A stretch of 64,000 bases of DNA from Ligustrum vulgare (GCA_963555705.1 OY743190.1:18917491-18981490), one strand, 5' to 3'. Shown: positions 10,901 to 22,559, numbered from the stretch's first letter. The notes: generated by a model from the sequence alone, not told the origin. Numbers and translations are program-made.

Positions 10901-13900
10901 GTTGCCTCCTAAGGGGGCAGCCCCTTCCACCATGTCAATACCTTAGTGCCGCAAATATTTTTCCGTGACCTAGGTCTCACGCCTAACACAACCTGTGGTT
11001 CCACAATCATCTCTAGTTCTTCATTCACATAGCTCGGGATATCTAACATAATTTGAGGTCGAATTTACGTAATTGAGAGATATAAAAGACCAAGTGAATG
11101 TTGCAAGTAGGAGGAAGGGCGAGTAAATAGCCAAATTAGGACTTATCGTTTTAGGTCACTGCCTATTAAGGACATATTGTTTTTTTTTTTTGGCAAGATT
11201 AGACCCCGAATCATCTTTCTTTGCTCGATAAGGACTTCCGTCCACCGCCGTTAACTTTTTTTCGAGTAAATAGCCAAATAAGGACCTATCGTTTTAGGTA
11301 GCTGCCTATTAAGGACCTGTCGTTTTAAATCGCTGCCTATTAAGGACCTATCATTTAGTTAAGGACCTATTGTTTTGATTAAATAGCCAAATAAGGACCT
11401 ATCGTTTTAGATCGTTGCCTATTTAGGACCTATCATTTATTTATTTATTTTTTTGCAATTTCTTACCCCGAATCACCTATCATTTCAAAGTTTTGCGTTT
11501 TAATTTACTTTTAAAATATTGTCCTATCAAATTTCATTTCCCCTTATAACTTTATTGAACAATTCAAAAATATGTTTATGTATTTGATAATTTATTCCTA
11601 TTTTTAATTCAAATAATTATCTTTTAATCCTCAGTTGGGTAATATTATTTCGTTTATAAACACACATTTTGAACAATTCAAAAGAACATGTTTATGCTTT
11701 CAATGATTTTTTTTTTTTTTTTTTTTAACTCAAAAAAGTATGTTATTGTTACCAATAAAAATATTTTTTTTTTTTAAAGTAGGGTGAATGTAAAATATTT
11801 TATTTTAAACTCACTTAAATTTTTATCGAAATTATCAATTAATTGTTTTCCAATTAATGCGTATAAAATAAATAGGTCCTTAATATTAATTTTACACATA
11901 AGACATGGAATATTATACATTCTTAATTATTTAAATTATTTATTTTATACACATTAATTAGAAAATAATTGTTTTTTCTTTTTTTTATATAAATTAATTG
12001 ATAGTTTCGATAAGAATTTAAGTGAGTTTAAAATAAAATATTTTACATTCACCCTTCTTTTAAAAAAATTATTTTTATTGGTAACTATAACATATTTTTT
12101 TGAGTTAAAAATAGAAAAAACTCATTGAAAGCATAAACATGTTCTTTGAATTATTCAAAATGTGTGTTTATAAACGAAATAGTATTGCTCAACAGAGGAT
12201 TAAAAGATAATTATTTGAATTAAAAATAGAAAAAATTATTAAACGCATAAACGTATTTTTTGAATTGTTCAATGAAGTTATAATGGGAAATGAAATTTGA
12301 TGGAACAATATTTTAAAAGTAAATTAAAACGCAAAACTTTGAAATGATAGGTAATTCGGGGTAAGATCTTGCAAAAAAATAAATAAATGATAGGTCCTAA
12401 ATAGACAACGACCTAAAACGATATGTCCTTATTTGATTATTTAATCAAAACAATAGGTCATTAAATAAATGATTGGTCCTTAATAGGTAGCGACCTAAAA
12501 CGATAAGTCATTATTTGGCTATTTACTCGAAAAAAAAGTTAACGGAGGTCCTTATCAAGCAAAGAAAGATGATTCGGGGTCTAATCTTGTAAAAAAAAAC
12601 AATAGGCAGAGACCTAAAACGATTGGTCCTAATTTGACTATTTACTCGAAGAAGGGTTGGGCATAAGCTATCAGTCCAATCCTCTTCTCCACATTAAAGG
12701 GACCATAGTTCCTTGGAGCTAATTTTTCCGTGAAGACTGTGTTTTCCGATGGCATTGACGTAATTTTTTATAGGCCAAGTCTCCAACATTGAAGCAGACT
12801 GATGGACTTGCATCTGTTGTTCTTTTCATATGGGACTAAGCTCTCAATAGTTGAACCTTCAATTCATCTTGATGTTATCACTTTCCAGTAAATATTGTTC
12901 CACCACACACACCGAGGTTGATCCCTTCTCAAACTGTAGCCTCTGCTTGGTAAAAGGTTTTGGTTTATAAACAAGGAATGTGATATTTACGAGGTAAAAT
13001 ATGTGGTTGAAAACTAGTTTGGTGAAATGTATGTGGTTAAAAAGTGATTTAGGAAAATGTGTTGTTTTTAATCAAGTTTACCAAATGGAGGCTTACTAGG
13101 GGATTCCCTTCCGTACAGAATTTGGAAGGGAGTGAGTTTAGATAAAGTATGGTGGGATGTATTTTACCATAGCTCTGTCCAAAGTAACCAACTTAACCAA
13201 GATTTGTCCTTGACGATGCAAAACAGCATAGATATGTTTCGAAGGGGTGGTTAACTACTTTTGATTGGTCATCAGTTTGCGTGTGCCGTGCTACAACAAG
13301 AATGGTATCCACTTTTCTGGACCGTGGCAATCTTTCAATAAAGTCCATAGTGATCTTCCCAAACTTAGTTCAGTATTGCTAAGGGCTGTAGCAGTCCCCT
13401 GTAGACTGCCATATATTTGTTAACATGTGGAACAGTTCTTAATTTAGTGATGGATGTCCTTCATCCGCACCCAGGTACACACTAGACGCTATCCTTTTAT
13501 ATGTCTTCAAAAATCCAAAATGTCCACCTACGCATCTTTGTAATACCAACAAAATCAAAGGAGATCCCTTAGGTTGAGGTAGCCTGCCCTTATACAACAG
13601 TTTCCCTTCCTTCCTAGTGTACTCGTGCCAATTAGAAGGTCTCGTTTCAGTCCATTGATTTTCTTCAGTTTTTCATCCGCATCCACTTCATTTGCAAGCA
13701 GCTCCAGTTGGACCACCCTGGGCACAGTTAGAGACATAAAGGCAGGAAGGCAATTCAGGCAGGACAGAGCATCAACTGCCTTATTCTCTAAACCCAGTCG
13801 ACGTTGGATGTCGAAGTGAAACCCCGTAAGTTTAATCATCCACTTTTGATATTCCAAATTTACCATCCTTTGCTCCATCAAAAGTTTCAAGCTTTTCTGA

Positions 13901-16167
13901 TCTATGATGATTATAAAATGGTGAACCAACATGCAATGCCTCCATTTTTGAACCGCAAAAACTATAGGCATCAATTTTCGTTCATACCGAGACTTCCCTT
14001 TGCCCTTCAGCTTAAGTGCATGACCAAAGAAGGCCATTGGTCGCTTTTCTTGCATTAACACGGTGCCCAACCCATAACTTGATGCATACATCTCTACCAC
14101 AAATGTTATCTTGAAATCAGGTAAGGCTAGAACCGATAGAGAGTCCATTTTCTCCTTTAAATCAACAAAAGCCTTCTCTGCCACTTCGATCCAATAAAAA
14201 ATATTCTTCTATAATCTTTAGATTAGAGAACATGCGAGTTTTCCATAATCCTTCACAAATCTCCCATAATACCCCATGTATAATTTTGAAGTTTCATCCC
14301 GATTGTAGAGACTGCTGAAACGATTATATTTCCTTCAGTTGCATAATGAACTTGTACTTGTCTCAGACTATAATATAGATTGTGGCTTTAACTTCGATAC
14401 GTTTCAATGTTCGATGCATAGCCAGTTAATTTTCTAACAATTATTTTAATGCTGTTTATTCGTAACAGGATTCTAATTGTGCTTGACGCCATTTTCAGGG
14501 AGAAACAAGGTTTGGTGCCTTTATCCAAGTAAGAATGCAGTGACGGAATCTGTTAAGGATATTATTGGCCAAACTTCTGTCAGTGATCTACAACGCCACG
14601 CAAAATTGGTAGATTCTATTTCTTATGAACTCATGCTTGAGTCAGCACAAGATTTTGCAAATTGAGTGCTATATTTACCGTATAAAATTATTACAAGTTG
14701 TTACTCAAGCTATGCAAACTCAGTGATGGCAACGGGACGGGTTCGGGTCGAGTCCCCTCGACCCGTGCGGGGGACCCACGAATTTCGGTTCGGGGCGGGT
14801 TAATCCCGTTGCCCTGTTTAATTTTTTTTTTTTTTTTTCGGTATTTTTTTTTTCCTCATTTTTTTATTAATTTATTTATTCAGGACAGGTTCAGGTCAGG
14901 GCGGCCAAGCCCGCCCCCTCCGGGTCTCGGGTCGGATACCCGTTGGATCAGGTTTTTTTGCCATCTCAAACTCAAGTTAGCTGACAGATAAATTTCAATA
15001 TCTTGAACGAGTTGCTTATAAAATCCCTTCATCGTTATTCTTTATTTTACCCCTGCCCTTCTATTATCTTAATGGTCTGAATTGCATTTTGCTTGAATCT
15101 TTTTGGGTTCTCCTTAAAGTAATATAAGTTATTTCGTCAGGTGGTATGGAGCAACCTACTGCCCTCAGGCCCTCATACTAGTGACTTTGTAGCAGAGGAG
15201 CACTTCCACATGCTTCCTTCTGTGATGTTGGTTTTTCCATTGATTTTATGTTAGCCATTTGACAGACTAAGCCCCTATTTGGTAGCACTAGTTTTTTGGA
15301 TTTTAATCTAATTCAAAGTCAACATTTAATCTTAATCTCACTTTTTATGGGGCTCACAACTTTTCGACCACACATCTCATCAACTTTTTATCAAAATTTA
15401 CTAAAATCTGATTTTTTTTATCAATACGAAATAGGTGCTAAATATCATTTAGGGCAATACTAAATCTACATACCTGAGTGATGTGGCTAGGAGAACTCCA
15501 TGAACATAGATGTAAGTTCCACTGCTTGTGCTAGAGGCATAACTAATTTTAGGCACTCTCATAGTTGTGAGTGGTCCATGAATAATGGGGTAGTCACAGG
15601 TCACATATAATATCATTCAATGGCCTGTACCCATGGCCATGTGCTGTTGACTGTGTTAGGCTGGCTTCTCGTGAACCGGGAGTACACTTTCCTGAAGTAG
15701 TTATTATTTTATGGAGAACAAGATATCTAGCTAGTATTTCAAAAGCAAGTTTTTGAACCAAGTTATATGAAAGCCGGAATCCGAAATAACCTTAAATTAA
15801 AGAGGACTTTCTTTTCTCCCGCCAGGCTCTAGCGCAAGAGCAATGCGAACAGCTGATTCTCAAGCTGGGGATTCGTCGAAAACAACCTATCTGTCGACTT
15901 GCTTTCAGCTTTCAACCTAGTCTTGCGCGCTTTTAGTGCTTTCCTCCTGACTAAGGGGCATTGAAGCTCACCTCATAAAGGAAAAGAAAGGATGAACAGC
16001 AGGGGAACTCAGATTTAACACAATTTTCTTATTTAACTCATAATGATGGGACAGCGTACCTTTATTTACTGAACTCCCAGGATACTCAAGGTGAAGCCGC
16101 AAAGTGAAATGAAGGCTTTAGGACTTCATGCTCAATTGAGTTTGAGTTCCAAACTGCTTCTTGTTGT

Positions 16168-16214
<47 letters not shown>

Positions 16215-19200
16215 TACTTTTATTAGCCAACGGAAACATTGATTACTTTTATTGCTGACAACAATGGATCTCCTTAGCGGTAGTAATTACTTCGATTACT
16301 AAATACTCATATATTTAAAACGCCGTTAATTTGTGAGATAAAGAGATCATTTTTTTCTAAAGTTAGTTCAGACAATCTAAAGAGCATTTATTTACTTATC
16401 TTTCTTTTATGTGGATTCAAGCTTCTTGGCAGGCAGCTTGTTACTTTAAGTCAGATGTTAATTTTCATGTTATTACACCGTGTAGGCATTTGGAGATGAC
16501 ACAATGCATTTTATTTTAATTGATGGTACATGGAGCAATTCTAGTGCAATGTTTAAGCGCTTGCAGGTATTCTATGGTGCACCTTTTTCCCCATCCTTTT
16601 CAAAATCGCTTATATATTCACTGTATTTAATTGTCATGAAGATAAGAGGATGAGCATGTTTAAGTCATTGTCTGATATATGGGACCCAGGAAATGATAGA
16701 TAACCTTAATGGAGGATAAGGAGAATCTGACTCTTATAAAAGGATCTGTAGTCTCGTCTCTAGATATCTATATTGTCTGTTTCAAAAATAATCCTATTGT
16801 ATTCATGTTGTAATTTTGTACTTTGGGATATAGATGTTTGCATTGCAACAAAACAAAACAAAAAAAAGGAAAATGAGAGTCAATTAAGGGGTTGTGCTGC
16901 TTAGCTTTTTGTGAAACAGTTTATGGTACCTGGGGGCATAAATCTGTGCTGGGCTGGCCAATCTTTAGTTTCTGAGTGCTCTGGACAGGCCTCTGAATCT
17001 TTTCCTGTTAAGGCCAGCTCTAAAGTGCATTTATTTACTTAGCAATGCGTCTTGGATAGGGAAAAAATGTAAGGGGCGTTTGCATAAATACCTAACTTTT
17101 GGGATCATAATTGAAATTTATGTCATTTTAAAAAATCACGGAAAAATACTTCATTTTTTTTTAATTACTGAAAGATACGTTCTTTATCACAAGTATCATA
17201 TTATGAAACTTATAATACTTATGATACTTTCAAATTTTTAGTATCATAACCTGAGACTTTCAAATGTTTACGATACTTAGGCGGAACTTTAGTATCACAC
17301 TTTGAAACTTTCAACCTTTTTATGATATTTTCATTATATTCGGTCAAACATTTTATCAAATACGTTGTAGAATTGGTGAAAACTTAATAGTAAGGTCTTT
17401 CAAACAACACACTGAGCTTCGTTGAGGAAAATGGAGGTGGCATGGTATTGGTGAGAATATTGTAAGTTTTTTAAGAGGAAAAAGAAAAATAAGTAAAATC
17501 AATTAAAATACTAATGTAAGTAAAATTCCAATAAGGGACAAAAATGTAGTGTGCAAATATCCCAAAATGTAATGATCTTCTGAAACAAAATAAAAACTAA
17601 AGAAATGTGAATCCTGTCAATGTTAGGCACAATCCACTTTACACCTCTAATGATACCTCGATTTTTTTATTTTTTATTTTTTATGTTGGTTTTTGTTTTT
17701 GTGTGATACCAGAGGATGGGGGAGGGGGCATGTGATAGGATTCTAGCTGCAAGAAGTATTAGAACCAGAAAATAACTTGTTGTATTTGATTGAACTAAAA
17801 TGGAAAACTACAGAAAATGAAAGTAACAATTCAAGCATTCGAGAGGCTTAATCTCTCCCAACTAGACTCACTGATTTCTCGATGCTTTTCTACTAACTTC
17901 CCTCTGTTATTTATAGCTAAAATCCCGTCTACAATATTACTTATTTAACCTTCTAACTAAATTGGAATCCTCTAGAAGCATGTGCGGGGAAGAATCTGGA
18001 ATACTTGCTGGTTGTCTATTCCTTCTTGCATGGGTGAACTTAATTGGGGATCTATCATTACTCCCCGCCTCGAAATTCACCTTGTCCTCAAGGTGGAATC
18101 TCAACTCGCTTCTCCCACCAACGATGATATAAACCTTTACCGTCGCACCATAAGGACTTGAAGCTCTTCATCATGACACCGGTGACTTGGGTTGTAATTT
18201 AAGTTTTGTCTGAGCGGGTTGACTTCATTTCTGATTGGGCAAAAATTCAACTGAACTTGCTTGACTGACTGACTCACTCCTGTCTTCAACGAGTTGGATC
18301 AATTCCTTACTATAGACCAACTTAACTCCAGCCCACATAACTAGTTGTAGCCCATCAATGGAGTAATCATCATCCTCCTTTTCTTTATTCAGGTCCATCT
18401 CTACTTGGGGCTTGATTAAGTGAAAGTATGTAATCCACTTGTTGGCCTATATTTACAACCAAGCCCACTGATTTTTTTATCTGAATCTTAGCCATCCTTT
18501 CCAGCCCATTTACATATATCTCTCCCCCTTCGTCAAATCATCTTCTCCGGTTTGAACTGCAGTATTAATCCCAGTTCAGAATTTCCCAGCAAAGGAGAAG
18601 TTATGGTTTTCGACGTCTCCTCTTCCTCTCTAGTTGTGTGTTCTTCTGGACGTTGAAAGAACTCCAAAGTCACGTCTTCTAGTGGTGGTTGAAATCTCTA
18701 GACCATTAGTAGCTTCAATCCACCCCAAGTTTGCACGGGTCGAAGCCAATCTACACTTTCAAATCAAACCCCAAGCCTCACCATCGAAGCAAGACGTAGC
18801 CTCTTCCACCTTCTCCTCGTCAACGGATTCTCAGTAAAATATTTCTCTGCTCAGACCAGCCACTCTCCGAGGTTGCTACCGTTGAAGTTTCTCGTTTCCA
18901 GGCCTCGTTCCCAGAGACCTTATTTTTGCAAAACCGATCCAACATCAGTCTCTTCAACTCCCCCCAAGTTAGCACCGATCGGATTTGATCTACCCATTGA
19001 AACCAGTCCTAAACTTCTCCGTCGAAACAAGTTGTAGCTGCTTCTACCTTTGCTGCCTCCAATAATAGATTTCTGGAGAAAATTCTATCTGCCTCCGACA
19101 CCCACCATTTCATGTTCTCGCCGTAGAATATTGATATGTTGAGTCGGCCTATTGAATCCAATCCCAAAGCATTCTCTGTGCTAAATTCTTCCAACCTGTG

Positions 19201-20342
19201 GAAGAATTTCTCAGGAGTTGCCATGAACGATCCCATCCTCTTCTCCAATTCTTTGCTCTAATCTGTTGCCATTTCCCTAGAATCGTTGCACTGATACCAA
19301 TTGATAGGATTCCAGCTACAATTTGAGAAGTATTAGAACCAGAAAATAACTTGCTGTATTTGATTAAACTAAAATGGAAAATGACAGAAAATGAAAGTAA
19401 CAATTCAAGCATTCGAGAGGCTTGATCTCTCCCAACTAGACTCACTGATTTCTCGATCCTTTTCTACTAACTTCCCTCTGTTATTTATAGCTAAAATCCT
19501 ATCTATAATATTACTATTTAACCTCCTAACTGAATAGGAATCCTCTAGAAGCATGTGCGGGGAAGAATCTGGAATACTTGCTGGTTGCCTATTCCTTCTT
19601 GCATGGGTGAACTTAACTGGGGATCAATCAGCATGGTTATTTACTACACACGCATCATCATTCTCTCCATATGTTTGCAGTTCGACTAAAGCCTCAATTT
19701 TTCATTACATCCTAAGAAATCATTACATCATTTGTTAAGATTTTATCTGCAGGATCGAGCTATATGTATCTGGGAACAGGAACTTCGTTGCGTATCTTTG
19801 AACACAGGTGTATCTTTGATGCATAAACTTAGGTATATATTATATATACAAGTAATTATCATTTTGTGCCTTCTTAAGCCTTTCATGCATTTGTTTTTTC
19901 TCTTCACCTTTTCATTTTGGTTATTTGATCAAATTGTCTACGATTAAGTAGCCACGGGTTTTGAAGATGAAACTGTCAAGATCTCTTGTGAACGCAGGAG
20001 CTTGTCTTGTCTGATTCTCTCTAATTATAGATCTTGCTTACATATTCACAAAATAGGTTCACTATCCCTCTGATTTCGATTTTTTTTTTTTTTCTTTTCT
20101 TTTCTTTTCTTTTGGAGGTTAGACCCCAACCATCATGGGATCGTACTTGTACCGCAGCAGCAGCAATGGGGCTCCTTTATGAACTCCATCAACTTCCCGA
20201 GTTTAGTTTGTTTGGATTCGACAAACAGGCTGAAGCAGTTGGCGATGCCTTAGAGGTTTTGTTAGAAGCTCTCACAAATCGAAGGCTCAGAATGGGCAGG
20301 TCCATCACCCGAAAAGATAGGCATTACAGCAGTCTATGCTGA
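7910..20342 (+). CDS. DTW-domain protein (DTWD2-like tRNA aminocarboxypropyltransferase), 8 exons
   Basis: DTW/TDD-family enzymes transfer the aminocarboxypropyl group of S-adenosylmethionine to uridine in tRNA (acp3U). Exons: 7910-8128, 9239-9379, 9571-9663, 9814-9940, 14499-14608, 16486-16566, 19753-19832, 20123-20342. They sum to 1071 nt, or 356 residues plus TGA, and every junction has GT/AG borders and keeps frame. Exons 2-3 give the Cys cluster C-X2-C-X6-C-X-C (residues 118, 121, 128, 130). Exon 6 has the family signature DGTW (243-246). Exons 7-8 give HKLRPQPSWDRTCTAAAA, typical of plant members. An in-frame ATG at 7805 would add 35 hydrophobic/basic residues, possibly an organelle presequence; I chose 7910 because the sequence just after it (METKPL...) leads straight into conserved protein. 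Introns 4 (4.6 kb) and 6 (3.2 kb) are swollen by transposons. No disabling mutation was seen. Confidence 0.88.
10265..10525. mobile_element. Stowaway-like MITE in intron 4
   Basis: Terminal inverted repeats begin CTCCCTCCATCTCAATTATA at the left and end TATAATTGGGACAGAGGGAG at the right, flanked by TA on both sides (10263-10264 and 10526-10527). TA duplication and the CTCCCTCC terminus are typical of Tc1/mariner-type Stowaway MITEs. The length is 261 bp and there is no coding capacity. Confidence 0.85.
11120..12648. mobile_element. Foldback element with ~760-bp inverted arms, intron 4
   Basis: The left end CGAGTAAATAGCCAAATTAG and right end CTAATTTGACTATTTACTCG are inverted copies, and the similarity continues inward almost to the centre near 11880-11890, so nearly the whole 1529 bp is two inverted arms. 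Each arm holds several 'aaggacctatcgttttagg' sub-repeats. The flanks show an 8-bp near-duplication (AGGAAGGG at 11112-11119, AAGAAGGG at 12649-12656, one mismatch). It is noncoding and lies inside the chromovirus remnant. The superfamily is uncertain; long-TIR MULE or hAT are both possible. Confidence 0.85.
13555..14335 (-). pseudogene. Ty3/gypsy reverse transcriptase end plus RNase H fragment
   Basis: A 209-codon open stretch (13555-14184) starts AEKAFVDLKEKM and runs through the RNase H region (EMYASSYGLGTVLMQ, then DQKSLKLL) to FDIQRRLGLENKAVDALS, the standard RNase H-to-integrase connector of gypsy elements. Upstream, 14190-14335 encodes out of frame a YYGRFVKDYGK-like RT 'connection' motif. 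The usual YxDD region is absent. It lies antisense inside intron 4 of the DTW gene and has no host function that I can see. Confidence 0.85.
14723..14966. mobile_element. GC-rich hAT-type MITE in intron 5
   Basis: A 244-bp GC-rich island in AT-rich intron DNA, bounded by GTGATGGCAACGG on the left and TTTTTTTGCCATCT on the right (inverted GATGGCAA/TTGCCATC). A perfect 8-bp direct repeat CAAACTCA flanks it (14715-14722 and 14967-14974), as expected for hAT transposition. It contains many GGGTC/GACCC words and two T-rich tracts, and no gene. Confidence 0.85.
15640..15990. other. Possible organellar-DNA insertion in intron 5
   Basis: This stretch differs in base composition from the AT-rich intron around it and contains phrases such as 'ctctagcgcaagagcaatgc' that look to me like plant mitochondrial noncoding DNA. 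No open frame or known gene was identified. The call rests on composition and a vague memory of motif style only. Confidence 0.22.
16165..16212. repeat. (TG)n(AG)n compound microsatellite
   Basis: About 14 TG units followed directly by about 10 AG units, within intron 5 of the DTW gene. Confidence 0.95.
17073..17563. mobile_element. Mutator-type MITE in intron 6
   Basis: The element is 491 bp. Its left end GGGGCGTTTGCATAAATACC and its right end GTGTGCAAATATCCC are imperfect inverted repeats, and a perfect 9-bp direct repeat AAAATGTAA (17064-17072 and 17564-17572) flanks it. A 9-bp duplication is the Mutator (MULE) hallmark. The interior repeats 'tatgatact' and 'gtatcataa' words. A second, larger copy of the family lies at 53638-54545. 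Confidence 0.85.
17733..19630 (-). mobile_element. Complete non-autonomous LTR retrotransposon in intron 6
   Basis: Two near-identical LTRs, 17733-18057 (TGATAGGATTC ... GGGGATCTATCA) and 19302-19630 (TGATAGGATTC ... GGGGATCAATCA), bracket a 1.24-kb interior. A perfect 5-bp duplication GCATG flanks the whole element (17728-17732 and 19631-19635). Next to the right LTR the minus strand reads TTGGTATCAGTGC, an initiator-Met-tRNA-type primer site, and next to the left LTR a purine-rich tract precedes it on the minus strand. The element therefore reads on the minus strand, antisense to the DTW gene. It lacks pol, so it must have moved by borrowing enzymes, probably from gypsy elements related to the remnant at 10532-14340. 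Confidence 0.92.
19009..19248 (-). pseudogene. Short gag-derived fragment in the non-autonomous LTR element
   Basis: A 79-codon open frame on the minus strand includes ISIFYGENMKWWVSEADRIF. This fits the 'F.G.NP..W...AE..F' pattern of Ty3/gypsy gag capsid starts. No zinc knuckle, protease or polymerase follows. It lies between the two LTRs and downstream of the primer site, where gag is expected. A functional protein is unlikely. Confidence 0.55.
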
Positions 20343-21780
20343 CACGAGCCTCTGCACAATATTTTCATGCTCGTTGAGGAGTTCTTTTTACTCTTTTGAG
20401 ATCTCTTAATCTTACCAATAACTTATGAGATTATACTGATATTTTATTGATTTTTAACAAGTGATATATCGAGGAATCCATTCTTCCGGCAAAACAAGAA
20501 TTTCGAAGAGAGCTGGCAGAAAAATCTTTCTTGTGAACTCAGAGCATAGTGTTGACGGTTTCTATGGTTGCAGTAATGTACTTGATTATTTAGGGTTTAT
20601 TTGTTTGTGTCTACTTTCTCTCTTGCTGTTATTGTTATATTGTAATAAGAGAATACAAACAGAAGCATTTATCCACATTTTCAAGGTAAATGGGCCGTAT
20701 GTGGCATATGTTAGGGAACAATACACAGATGATCCCAATTCAATTTTGACAAAATTAGGTGATAAATAAGATTTATTAATTAAATAGTTTAAGGTCTCAC
20801 TAATTTACAACTTCTGATCATGGTTCTGTATTAGTCACAATTAAGTCTGTGTTTGATATTGTTTAAAAATAGTTTTTTTGAAATGAATAATGATTTTTAG
20901 AAGAATAGATTGAGATTTGGCTGAAAAGTAAAATATTGTGGGCTTGACTTTTGATTGAGAGTTGAGATTGAGTACTTTTGAAAAAAGAGAAAAATTTAAT
21001 GTTAACCAAGCAAGGGCTAAGAATGATAGTCATAAATTACAAATTTAGTAACAATTATTTATAGGTCACAAATTATCAAATTAATTAATTACGACTTTTT
21101 TTTCCATCACAAATTTTATGGCCCATGGCTTATTTATCGATCATAAATCATCAAATTTAAAGGTTACAATTTATTTATTGCTCATAAATTATCAAATTTA
21201 TAGATCACAATTTATGAGTTGCAAATAATAAAATTATTAATCACATGTTATCAAACTAATTGGTCCCAATAACCAATTTTAAATGGTCACAAATTACCAT
21301 TTATTTCCACCCCCTTGTCCCATCCCAGTCCACCATCCGAAGCACCATCCCCACCTAAGATGCAAAATATTTTATTCGAAGAATATATAGTTAAAAAATA
21401 AGTTTGAATAAAAATGAGATTTTAGATAATAGGGCTCAAACATGTACCACTGCATGAAAAGTGGGCAAAATCATACGTTCTAACTAAACAATTCAACATT
21501 CAATATTGTACTTTTAATTTCATAATTCGGTGATAAATATCATTTAATATTATTAATATATGATATAATATTGTTAATACAAATGAAATAAGTTTAATTA
21601 ATGGCTTTCGAGTGAAGTTGTGATGTCGAAAAATTATTTGAAGGAATGAGTCGACTTAAAAAAAGTGCATCTTTACGAAGTTAGTTGTGGCTCTCTTTAG
21701 GTTTTGCAAAGTTTATAAGATGACTTTAGCTTAGCTCTTAGTGCACCTATTTTTTATGATATTGTAGCTATTTTTACGGG
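20343..21780. other. 3' flank of the DTW gene, no further gene seen
   Basis: The 3' UTR of the DTW gene probably occupies the first 300 bases or so. An open frame at 20461-20769 has no recognisable domain and is most likely UTR or spacer. Between about 21010 and 21300 the phrase 'tcacaaattatcaaattta' recurs about ten times in both complete and broken form, a degenerate short repeat. Nothing else is supported. Confidence 0.5.
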
Positions 21781-22469
21781 ACGCGAGTTTTGTTTCTTGT
21801 TGTTGCTATCGTAAGTGTACTGATCGCAAAAATAATATAGTGGATAATAAGATCAAGTATCATACTCACGAGGAGTGATATAAGATTAAACTTCTTAACC
21901 GAAACTAGAAAATCAATTTGGTTTGAATTTTGAATTAACTAATAAATGAAAAATAAAAATGTTGAATAAATAAAATACAATGGAAAAATATGCTAGAATT
22001 GAGAATCCAATTTACTTTCTTCATTCACGAAATGATTGAAACATTCAACTACAATTTATAGGATTTTGAATATCATCGTTTCTATTTTGTTTAAAACCTT
22101 CTTTCGAACGATGAATTAAATCATATTTCTATATGTGTATGACTATATTTCTATGACGAATACGAACACATATAGAAAATGATTAACGTTTTATGAATAT
22201 TTCGGAATATAACATAAAGTATAGAGATTTATTTCTATTCCCTATCAAATTTTATGACAATTAAAACTTGTCTAATGATTTTCTAATTTTTCGAACTTGA
22301 AAAATCATCACAACATTCATACAATATAATTAGCTAGAAAATTGTAGAAACATGAAACTCGAAAATAATTGTTCAAACACATTAATTGCATTAATTAAAC
22401 ATAAATCAAAACATGAAATCTAGAAAATAAAGCTTCATCACAATTCTTACATAAAATGTCCAGCTTAAA
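21781..22469. repeat. Retroelement-like repeat, left half (split by Helitron)
   Basis: This AT-rich stretch starts with 'cgtaagtgtactgatcgc' followed by 'actcacgaggagtga', the reverse-complement counterpart of the 'gtgggatcgac...gtgcacttac' arrangement at 1230-1290. It ends at the A that precedes the Helitron start, and related sequence resumes at 29202. No coding capacity was seen. Confidence 0.4.
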
Positions 22470-22559
22470 TCTATCTATCTATTATATTAAAGAAGAATTG
22501 TTGCAAAAAAATTTCCCGCCCAAAAGTTTGGCCAAAATCCCGCTCCAAACAATATAATA

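Larger units (their letters stand above)
10532..14340 (-). mobile_element. Degraded Ty3/gypsy chromovirus in intron 4 (minus)
   Basis: A probable 3' LTR at 10532-10820 (TGTTAATAGG ... CCTTATCA) resembles the LTRs of the element at 17733-19630. It is followed on the plus strand by a polypurine-tract complement (TTACTCCCC). Reading leftward on the minus strand: an RT end and RNase H at 14335-13555, integrase pieces near 13500-13100, a linker region near 12800-12660, and a chromodomain-like tail (WKGLPP, EATWE) near 10940-10870. No 5' LTR is seen at the right end, so the element is 5'-truncated. A foldback element (11120-12648) is inserted in it. Confidence 0.8.

Noticed and set aside
15277..15450. 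Possible MITE with 'ctatttggtagcac' / 'aaataggtgctaaa' ends
   Set aside because: The inverted repeats are too imperfect and no convincing target duplication was found.
20461..20769. 102-codon open frame after the DTW gene
   Set aside because: No recognisable motif, Leu-rich part arises from T-rich sequence, and it lies in the probable 3' UTR/spacer.
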